From assembly GCA_013388525.1 (NCBI GenBank), contig JACAFA010000181.1, positions 1-30,944 on the forward strand: a DNA stretch of 30,944 nucleotides. Reading direction: 5' to 3'. Positions 25,901 through 30,944 of this stretch are shown one piece after another. The stretch is from Ignavibacteriaceae bacterium. GTDB lineage: Bacteria; Bacteroidota; Ignavibacteria; Ignavibacteriales; Ignavibacteriaceae. Numbering within the stretch: the first letter of the stretch is position 1; every line of letters starts with the position of its first letter. The notes under the pieces are model-generated. The model was not told the DNA's origin and searched no databases. It worked only from the letters and a program-made list of their open reading frames with translations. The position numbers and the translations under genes are program-made.

Positions 25901-27467
25901 CGGTAAAATCAAAGTTTGTTGTCAATCTTCCCTGAGTTTCAAGAGACGTAAACAGAATGCTAGAATTAATAATACCTTTTGAACCTTCAGCAGAAATGCT
26001 GAAATCACTAAACGAAATTCCTTCAATAGTAGAAGCATCCGCACTTATTTGAACTGATGTTTCCAGGTTTTCGGGAGAGAAGCCTTTGCCATTTAAACTT
26101 GCAATCATATTCAGATTTGTATTTAAACCAGCAACCGGAATAAGATTAAGGTTTTTTGTTTTTACCTGATAATCATATACAATTTCTTCACCGGTTAAAT
26201 CCATTTTAACCAATCCGCTTATCTTTCCCTTGTCTGTTTGCAGAAGCATATTTGCAGAAAAGTTTAAAGGCTTTCCACTGAAAGAGAGAGAATCAAATTG
26301 AAGAACACCATATTCTTTGAAAGTCGGAATTCCAATAGTTGGTAATAAGTTTGTAACATCATCCTGATTAACAAATGAATCCCGGAATTTTACCTCGATT
26401 AACATTTCCCCACCATCAAGTATATTTTGCAGATGACCGGAAGCATTCAGGCTGGTTTCGTTAAAATTCACTTCAAGATTTTTTAATTCGAGATCTTTTA
26501 AAGTGCCTTCTGCACTAACGTGAGTTTCAACACTTCCTTTGAGAATATCTGTTCCGTCAATGAAGTTAGTGAGATCATCGAAATTAAGATCCATTGCACT
26601 CAGTTCTATTTTAACAGGAGAATTTTCAAGATTGATACCTTCATCATTAAAGAGGTAAAATTCTGATGCGGCTGCGTTAAGAGAAATAAAAGATCTTTCT
26701 GTAATTATTTTTAAATCCGTTACTCCTGCCATATCCTTTAACAGAATAAAATTGCCAGTAAGATTAAGTAGTTTAAACCCCGTTAAATTTGGATTAGCAC
26801 TAAACTCGGATATATAGAGCTGATATTCACTTTCTGCAATATTAATATCTGCTGTAAGAGAAAGGTTGAGATTTTCTAACCTTAAATCATCCATTTCAGG
26901 TTGAGAATAATATGCGTTGCTGTTTTTGTTTGCATAAGACTGATGCCTGAAATTAATATTTTTCAGATTCAGCTCTGATATATTTACATTCCAATTGAAT
27001 GGTTCGGTTTCGGTTACAGTTTCTTCCATCACTTTTTCTTCAGGTGGGTTAGTGATTTTAGAAAGGTTTAAAACATCGTTTTCGTCTTTTAATAGTGAAA
27101 TGTCAGCATTTTCAATTTCCAGTTTGCGGACGAAAATTGTCTTCAATAATATTCTTAATGGACTTACTTTCAATTCAATTTTTTCTGCTGACAGAATGGT
27201 ATCTTTTTCAAATACATAAGAAGTGTTTGATAAAATCAGAGATGTGAAGATAGTCCCATTTAGTTGTTCAATAGTAAGCTTTCCGTTTGTTGAAGAGTTA
27301 ACCTGTTCAACAAGAAAATCCTTCAGCCAGTTTCTGAAGGATGAAGTTTGCGTATAACCGAATGCAACCAGGGAAACCACTATCAAAGCAACACCGGTGC
27401 CAATAAAATAATTAATTATTCGCCGGAAGAGTGGTCGCTTTATTTTTATTTTTTTTCGGAAAAGCAT
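22977..27467 (-). CDS. tamB: TamB-like translocation and assembly module protein (DUF490)
   Basis: This very large protein of 1496 residues has one N-terminal membrane segment (about 17-40) after a basic start and otherwise consists of long beta-strand-rich, repetitive sequence, as in AsmA/TamB proteins that span the periplasm as a hydrophobic groove. The C-terminal 350-400 residues fit DUF490: LRLLDGSKLDFIKTFRAEGN, the NPYVNVIATYES segment, and the final GLKYSFVF. TamB-type proteins act in outer-membrane protein assembly or phospholipid transport, in proteobacteria together with TamA. No separate TamA is adjacent, but an Omp85-like protein is encoded two genes downstream. It begins 11 bases after the hldE2 stop and overlaps rnr by TGATG. 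Confidence 0.9.
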   Translation of the reverse strand: MLFRKKIKIKRPLFRRIINYFIGTGVALIVVSLVAFGYTQTSSFRNWLKDFLVEQVNSSTNGKLTIEQLNGTIFTSLILSNTSYVFEKDTILSAEKIELKVSPLRILLKTIFVRKLEIENADISLLKDENDVLNLSKITNPPEEKVMEETVTETEPFNWNVNISELNLKNINFRHQSYANKNSNAYYSQPEMDDLRLENLNLSLTADINIAESEYQLYISEFSANPNLTGFKLLNLTGNFILLKDMAGVTDLKIITERSFISLNAAASEFYLFNDEGINLENSPVKIELSAMDLNFDDLTNFIDGTDILKGSVETHVSAEGTLKDLELKNLEVNFNETSLNASGHLQNILDGGEMLIEVKFRDSFVNQDDVTNLLPTIGIPTFKEYGVLQFDSLSFSGKPLNFSANMLLQTDKGKISGLVKMDLTGEEIVYDYQVKTKNLNLIPVAGLNTNLNMIASLNGKGFSPENLETSVQISADASTIEGISFSDFSISAEGSKGIINSSILFTSLETQGRLTTNFDFTDTSNTKYNFDIVLAGFNIYDFMKESEISSDLNITLKGEGENFNQDNLNLFAVLEIDSSRLNDIQIDSTTLIADIRSSEENRIINIISDLADLTITGKFTLPELIDAIAGESTLLSSAIQKKIEQIQPPDFTKSESLIKSENLTVKPAELSLKRNLNVQYLLELKSFELLSLFLGNAEIEVDGEILGKLIASGDTTILTLDTKINQMKYWDGLELFYLSEFDLYTKINNQSLGDSFEGFTADIEMDVKRIFVGSDISDLKFSLNFNQNNAQISMSAVYDEFTSLDFSGSLEVENGLVDVLLDRLFFKYYNFDLLNSGDIKFSYSNDKFIFDSFKLNHNGGMLDLNGELSLTGKEDLVLKLNNFRVKNLTENLLGLPAERSFDGELNLEFLLTGTANDPQILLSYAIDSIKIQNYYLGSVKSAVNYNDKMLNGDLSFYETETSKPRRSLGIEGTVPIDLSFNAKERFSSNDLIDITFFADKFDLRFAAGFVPGIKNIKGLMNGEINFKGPYSDIKNTGSLSIDNSSFIFEAVNLTYLLDAQLKFENNKIIISNLNLSNEKNLKDGGTMTVTGEYVHKNFVSESINIQALGSLKLFDDRSRAANPALYGNIAIKTREPIVFSSSENRSSLNADLILKDGASITYSPTQSAFSNENDKFTYIFISELSEDLQKKEIDSLIQVSELRKTELEPEVDIPFNLNLKLEVEKEAKVVFVISREFKQNLTAYLGGNIEYSIVNDIPFAKGELRLLDGSKLDFIKTFRAEGNIRFLDEIDNPYVNVIATYESFYSPDTVRTGTNEWDVQIRIKLEGPAENITTKFLQDESSIEVYKSRRNANQFELDVTKTSSDAMFFIIVNKFPEDASLQESNFAASTAASLAGSIVGTVLNEKLGDVVRSVNVQQVGSETVFSLIGKVGNFRYEIGGTSQVFQDLSRANVKIEHPLYFPNLIIRFDRKEPSYQSATYSEMINELGLKYSFVF

Positions 27468-27478
27468 TTCGCTTACAG

Positions 27479-27958
27479 TTATTTCGAGTACCGCTGAACG
27501 ATGAGATCAATTATTTTTGAAGTTGATTGCTCGTTCACGAATTCTATATTCATAACTTTGCCGCCATTCTTTTCAACAATTTCTTTACCGACAATTTTAT
27601 CAACAGCCCAATCTGCACCTTTTACCAGAACATCAGGAATGATTTCGGAAATTAATTTTTCGGGTGTGTCTTCATCAAAAAAAACAACATAGTCAACCGG
27701 TTTAAGATTTGAAATGATGAAAGCTCTTTCTGTCTGTTTAAGTATTGGTCTTTTATCGCCTTTAATTCTTCTAACGGAATCATCCGAATTCAAACCAACA
27801 ATGAGAACATCGCCAAGATTTTTTGCTTTAAGTAAATAGTCAACATGCCCTGAATGAATCAGGTCAAAAACACCGTTGGTAAATACAACTTTTTTACCTC
27901 CAGCTCTAAGCTTTGAGCGAATAGCTTTTAATTCAGAAAGTGAAGTTGATGAGCTCAT
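27479..27958 (-). CDS. hldE2: D-glycero-beta-D-manno-heptose 1-phosphate adenylyltransferase
   Basis: The 159-residue nucleotidyltransferase transfers AMP to heptose 1-phosphate to give ADP-heptose for lipopolysaccharide core. It shows FTNGVFDLIHSGHVDYL with the HxGH motif (His35-His38), VGLNSDDSVRRIKG, RPILKQTERA, VDYVVFFDEDTP, VLVKGADW and the end motif STSKII. In E. coli this domain is fused to the kinase in HldE; here it is a separate gene (RfaE2 form) whose start overlaps the kinase stop by four bases. Implication: the cell probably makes a heptose-containing LPS. Confidence 0.94.
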   Translation of the reverse strand: MSSSTSLSELKAIRSKLRAGGKKVVFTNGVFDLIHSGHVDYLLKAKNLGDVLIVGLNSDDSVRRIKGDKRPILKQTERAFIISNLKPVDYVVFFDEDTPEKLISEIIPDVLVKGADWAVDKIVGKEIVEKNGGKVMNIEFVNEQSTSKIIDLIVQRYSK

Positions 27959-28950
27959 AAATTTGCTTTTAAAACTGTATCAAACAGTAATTCCTTTTCG
28001 ATCGGTACAATGCCAACCTCTCCGCAAACAACACCTGCAGCATAATTTGCAAGGAAACAAGCTTCATAAATATTTGCTCCGGCAGCGAGTCCTATGGTAA
28101 GCGTTGCAATCACTGTATCACCGGCACCGGAAACATCAGCAACTTTTCTGGCTTTGGTCGGCATTCGTCTTTCTTTATCACCTTTTTCAAAAACTGCTAT
28201 ACCACCTTCGCCAAGTGTAAGCAGGACATATTCAGAATTAAGTTTTTGGAGAAGATTTCTTCCTGCAGAAGAAATATCTTTATCATCCTTTATCCGGATA
28301 CCGAGAACCGTTTCAGTTTCTTTTCTGTTTGGTTTGAAAACTGTAACATTTTTGTATTCAAAGAAATTATCAAACTTCGGATCAACTGTAATAAGAATAT
28401 TTTTACTGTTTGCCAGAGCGATAATTTTAGAGATGAGTGAAGGAGTTAAAATGCCTTTATTGTAATCCTGTAGTATGATGCCATCAAGACCGGCAATTTC
28501 GTTCTGGATGTATGATAAAAGTTTTTGCTCAATTTTTTCATTGATATATGCTTTGCTTTCTTTGTCGATTCTAACAACGTGCTGACTATTCGCAATCACT
28601 CTTGTCTTTGTTGTTGTCGGTCTTTCCTCATCAATGATAATACCCTCAGAATTAATTTTTCTTTCGTTTAACAATGAAGAAAAAATACTTCCATAATTAT
28701 CTTTGCCAATTACTCCAACCGGTATCGGAATTCCGCCGAGTGTAAAAATATTCAGCGCAACATTTGCTGCACCACCGAATCGAAAAAATTCATCTTCAAC
28801 TTCGAGCACCGGAACAGGAGCTTCGGGTGATATTCTTTTAACATCACCCCAGAAATAACCATCAAGCATCATATCGCCAACAACAGCAATTCTTTTTCCG
28901 TCAAAGTTTTTCTTCAGATCGTTTAGCCTTTTATTCGAAATATCTACCAT
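27955..28950 (-). CDS. hldA: D-glycero-beta-D-manno-heptose 7-phosphate kinase
   Basis: This PfkB-family sugar kinase of 331 residues phosphorylates heptose 7-phosphate at C1. It contains GDMMLDGYFWGDVKRISPEA (25-44), the typical RfaE1 N-terminus, GGAANVALN (59-67), DPKFDNF, KPNRKE (206-211) and the anion-hole/catalytic GAGDT with Asp278. It is the likely first gene of the envelope operon and overlaps hldE2 by four bases. The ATG has only a weak AGG upstream. The 169-base gap before it holds two palindromic elements, and I could not identify a clear promoter in the remaining AT-rich bases 28951-29008. Confidence 0.94.
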   Translation of the reverse strand: MVDISNKRLNDLKKNFDGKRIAVVGDMMLDGYFWGDVKRISPEAPVPVLEVEDEFFRFGGAANVALNIFTLGGIPIPVGVIGKDNYGSIFSSLLNERKINSEGIIIDEERPTTTKTRVIANSQHVVRIDKESKAYINEKIEQKLLSYIQNEIAGLDGIILQDYNKGILTPSLISKIIALANSKNILITVDPKFDNFFEYKNVTVFKPNRKETETVLGIRIKDDKDISSAGRNLLQKLNSEYVLLTLGEGGIAVFEKGDKERRMPTKARKVADVSGAGDTVIATLTIGLAAGANIYEACFLANYAAGVVCGEVGIVPIEKELLFDTVLKANL

Positions 28951-29008
28951 TTATTACCTGATTATTACAAAATTTGAAGATTAAAATAACTATAAAATGA
29001 GAGGTTAG

Positions 29009-29031
29009 AAAGCCCCGAATGACGGGGCTTT
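29009..29031 (-). terminator. Probable terminator of the T9SS cargo gene
   Basis: A perfect nine-base stem, AAAGCCCCG (29009-29017) and CGGGGCTTT (29023-29031), has a five-base loop. It lies 88 bases past the stop of the minus-strand T9SS gene and upstream of hldA. The U's are part of the stem in both directions, so it could function either way, but only the minus strand has a transcript arriving. Confidence 0.75.
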
Positions 29032-29088
29032 GAGAAGGAGAGAATATTTAAGAGTTAATTAAGCCGAACACCATTAGCCCCACCCAAA

Positions 29089-29107
29089 CCCTCCCCTAAG
29101 GGGAGGG
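29089..29107. repeat. GC-rich palindromic intergenic element
   Basis: CCCTCCCC (29089-29096) and GGGGAGGG (29100-29107) form an eight-base stem with a three-base TAA loop, in a strikingly C-rich tract (about 29077-29108) unlike the AT-rich surroundings. No U-tract follows in the minus direction. From memory, CCCTCCCC-type palindromes recur between genes in FCB genomes, so this is likely a dispersed repeat. Confidence 0.6.
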
Positions 29108-29119
29108 CTTTCAAAACTT

Positions 29120-30871
29120 TCATCTTAGCAATATCATCTTCTTTGTTTGAATGAACTCGCCTGCACTGAGTGTGTAGAAATATATTCCGCTAGATAAACT
29201 GTAAGCATTTCCGCCGGAGGTAAATCCGCTTTTGGCGGAGAACTCAACTTCATATTCACCAGGTGAAAATTCTTCGTTTACAAGTGTTGCGATTTCATTA
29301 CCTAGTATGTCATATACTTTCAAGCTTACAAATCCGAAATCAGCGATCCGAAATCCGATATTGGTTGTCGGGTTGAATGGGTTTGGATAATTCTGTTCAA
29401 GTGTAAAGCTTGAGACTACCTGTGATTCATCTTCTACCGAAACAATCGGATAACCAAAATTGTTTTCATAAAATATTTGGACAGCATCTGAGATCGATTT
29501 CACTGCTATAATGCCGCCAAGCGGTGTTGTGCTTCTGTCAACCTCATAACCAATCAGTACTTCTACTTCCTGATCCTTAACTAAAGTGAAGGGCCCGGCA
29601 GCACCATTTCCTCGCACATCACCATCGTATAAGGATATCCATCCGATATTTGCAACCGGATCTCCTGAGCACCAGAAATAAGGATTAACCTGATTGCATG
29701 GTACACCCCCTCTCACTTCACCATACGGCCAGGTACAAGGATCTATTACTGCTCCTATTCTGTTCAAACCATTGATGTAGTTCCGTGCTTCGAATATGGT
29801 GGCAGGTTCTCTGAGATTAGGATCACCACCAATATTGTAGATGGCTGTTTTCATATCAAGATTTCTAGCACCAGGGAAAATTGTAATGCCAATCGGACCG
29901 AGATAGTTCTCTGCAGTGTCTAAAGGAGTATCAATTCCATTTTCATAAATATTATTTCCGTTCACATCAATGAATGTAACTCCCGGTATATAAGAATGCG
30001 GACCAGTTAATAAATCCATCATAAAAGACGGCACCTGGTTGCCATAAAAAGCATCAGGTCCATTACCATAGAAATATGTACCCTGCCGAATGGTATCACA
30101 ACCATAAATATCATCTGTTGCATCACCAATATCAGCATCTGCCCACATACTTATATAAACATTCTTCATTGTATCGGCTATCGTTCCGGTGTTTTTGATT
30201 CTGTATCTTACAAACACAACATTTCCAGTTGCACCTGTTGAAGCTTCTGCAAATATTGTTTGCCTCATTTCAATTCCCTGCGGTTCTGCCTGCCATCTCC
30301 TTTGATTTGCAGGAAGTCCATCATTGAAAACACACCAGTAGGTTTCGTCTAAAATTAAATCTGGTTTGTCTTCTTCGGGATCCCATTGATTGTTTCCATT
30401 AAGGTCAATCGGATTATAAATGCCATCTCCGTTTCCATCATAAAAATCCGCACCAAGATCAACCGCATCAATCCAGTCCTGCCAGCTTTGCCCAAATGGG
30501 ATATCAGAAGAGGTGAGTTTGTAAATTGATGCTTTTGGATCGTTTGGATCCATTCCGACTGTTCCGGCTATATAATCTTCGACAAGTGAAGCAGACGCAA
30601 CACCATTTGCCCAGAGATAATTATCACTATATCCGCTGAGCCAAAAACCCGCTGAGAATAAAAATGTCCCTCCGGCAAATTGGCCGGTTGAACCAAGCGG
30701 GGCAACATTTACATCTGCAATTATGCCTTTGTTGTTGAATGGCAGATAAATATCATTTACCTGAATGTAAGTAGCTGGACCAACGTTCTGGCTGAAAGTC
30801 CCTGAATAGCTTATCAAGAAAATCAGGAAGAACCAGAAAAGAATTTCTTTTTTGAAAACTAAAGTTTTCAT
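29120..30871 (-). CDS. Secreted protein with T9SS type A C-terminal sorting domain
   Basis: This 583-residue exported protein has a signal peptide (about 1-28, ending TFSQ). The C-terminal 95 residues (489-583) form a Por secretion/T9SS sorting domain: FTLEQNYPNPFNPTTN, SLKVYDILGNEIATLVNEE, SSGIYFYTL, KKMILLR. It should cross the outer membrane by the type IX system and have this domain cleaved. The central part is not a family I recognise; it has Asp/Asn/Gly loops resembling calcium sites, for example DGNGDGIYNPIDLNGN (145-160), and aromatic-rich beta sequence. The sorting domain has about ten extra residues at 547-557. GGAGGAAG lies just before the ATG, and a candidate promoter lies upstream. 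Confidence 0.88.
   Translation of the reverse strand: MKTLVFKKEILFWFFLIFLISYSGTFSQNVGPATYIQVNDIYLPFNNKGIIADVNVAPLGSTGQFAGGTFLFSAGFWLSGYSDNYLWANGVASASLVEDYIAGTVGMDPNDPKASIYKLTSSDIPFGQSWQDWIDAVDLGADFYDGNGDGIYNPIDLNGNNQWDPEEDKPDLILDETYWCVFNDGLPANQRRWQAEPQGIEMRQTIFAEASTGATGNVVFVRYRIKNTGTIADTMKNVYISMWADADIGDATDDIYGCDTIRQGTYFYGNGPDAFYGNQVPSFMMDLLTGPHSYIPGVTFIDVNGNNIYENGIDTPLDTAENYLGPIGITIFPGARNLDMKTAIYNIGGDPNLREPATIFEARNYINGLNRIGAVIDPCTWPYGEVRGGVPCNQVNPYFWCSGDPVANIGWISLYDGDVRGNGAAGPFTLVKDQEVEVLIGYEVDRSTTPLGGIIAVKSISDAVQIFYENNFGYPIVSVEDESQVVSSFTLEQNYPNPFNPTTNIGFRIADFGFVSLKVYDILGNEIATLVNEEFSPGEYEVEFSAKSGFTSGGNAYSLSSGIYFYTLSAGEFIQTKKMILLR
29203..29239 (-). repeat. Palindromic mini-element inside the T9SS coding sequence
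   Basis: On the plus strand TCCGCC (29210-29215) pairs with GGCGGA (29234-29239), and a nested TCCGC (29225-29229) pairs with GCGGA (29235-29239) across a five-base loop. The element coincides with residues 547-557 (KSGFTSGGNAY), which have no counterpart in the usual sorting-domain pattern (ASxLSSGIYFY). It is a whole number of codons, so the frame is kept. Confidence 0.5.
29332..29355. repeat. Short direct repeat in the T9SS coding sequence
   Basis: ATCCGAAATC occurs at 29332-29341 and again at 29346-29355 (14-base period). It encodes the RIADFGF region of the sorting domain. Confidence 0.6.
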
Positions 30872-30894
30872 TTCTTCCTCCGTTTGTTTGCTAA

Positions 30895-30923
30895 CAAATA
30901 TTAAATAATAAATATTATCTCAA
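30895..30923 (-). promoter_or_regulatory. Candidate promoter of the T9SS cargo gene
   Basis: On the minus strand TTG (complement of 30921-30923), an 18-base spacer and AATATTTG (complement of 30895-30902) match the TTG/TAnnTTTG consensus with one mismatch. The ATG follows 23 bases later, behind a GGAGGAAG ribosome-binding site. Confidence 0.5.
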
Positions 30924-30944
30924 TAAAACCATTTTTTTACTCGT

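Noticed and set aside
28094..28465. Open frame of 123 codons opposite hldA
   Set aside because: Antisense to conserved kinase motifs; composition looks like a reverse-complement shadow.
27479..28950. Possible frameshifted fused hldE gene
   Set aside because: Each half has a proper start, stop and full domain, and the four-base overlap is a normal coupled arrangement; separate kinase and adenylyltransferase genes are common outside the enterobacteria.
1..30944. CRISPR array, prophage, insertion sequence, toxin-antitoxin or defence cassette
   Set aside because: No regularly spaced repeats, transposase, integrase, nuclease-effector or phage-like genes were seen; nearly all the sequence is accounted for by conserved genes.

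Overview
The window looks like a chromosomal segment from a low-GC member of the Ignavibacteria/Chlorobi/Bacteroidetes (FCB) lineage, most likely an Ignavibacteriales relative. Three things point there. First, a secreted protein at the right end carries a type IX secretion (T9SS) C-terminal sorting domain beginning with an EQNYPNPFNPTT-type motif. Second, several upstream regions fit the Bacteroidetes-type promoter TTG-N(17-20)-TAnnTTTG. Third, exported proteins have signal peptides ending in FSQ or FAQ. Shine-Dalgarno sequences are also common (AAAGGAG, GGGAGG, GGAGG), which is more like Ignavibacteria than typical Bacteroidia. This placement rests on sequence reading only.

Layout, left to right. 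(1) 34-3223: a phosphomannomutase/phosphoglucomutase (+) faces a two-gene minus-strand unit of a PLP class-V aminotransferase and an exported DUF2911 protein. The gap between them holds two REP-like palindromes. (2) 3339-9136, plus strand: a LonB-like ATP-dependent protease, pyruvate kinase (TTG start), an AmmeMemoRadiSam-type radical SAM enzyme and a short-chain dehydrogenase. The last ends exactly where a convergent YciO/Sua5-family gene ends. (3) 9965-10204: ribosomal protein L28, with a good promoter and a bidirectional terminator shared with the facing L9 gene. (4) 10277-16444, minus strand: a translation-centred block read as prs, rplY, pth, hppA, rpsF, ssb, rpsR, rplI. The first part has a near-consensus promoter before prs, and a second promoter before rpsF is possible. 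(5) 16549-17619: an LppM-like lipoprotein (-) and an FmdB-type zinc ribbon protein (+). (6) 17669-28950, minus strand: a tightly packed cell-envelope operon read as hldA, hldE2 (split heptose kinase and adenylyltransferase), tamB, rnr (RNase R), and a 1069-residue outer-membrane protein. That protein appears to combine a gluzincin peptidase domain, a TolB-like propeller and an Omp85-like barrel. (7) 29120-30871: the T9SS cargo protein, followed by two palindromic elements.

Most of the window is conserved housekeeping sequence. The less ordinary parts are the envelope operon, in which a TamB-like protein is co-transcribed with an unusual peptidase-propeller-barrel protein and RNase R; the REP-like palindromes, one of which seems to lie in frame within the T9SS sorting domain; and an SSB without the usual C-terminal tip. 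I saw no CRISPR array, tRNA, rRNA, prophage or insertion sequence. No gene-free stretch exceeds 300 bases; the longest, 9749-9964, holds the L28 promoter.
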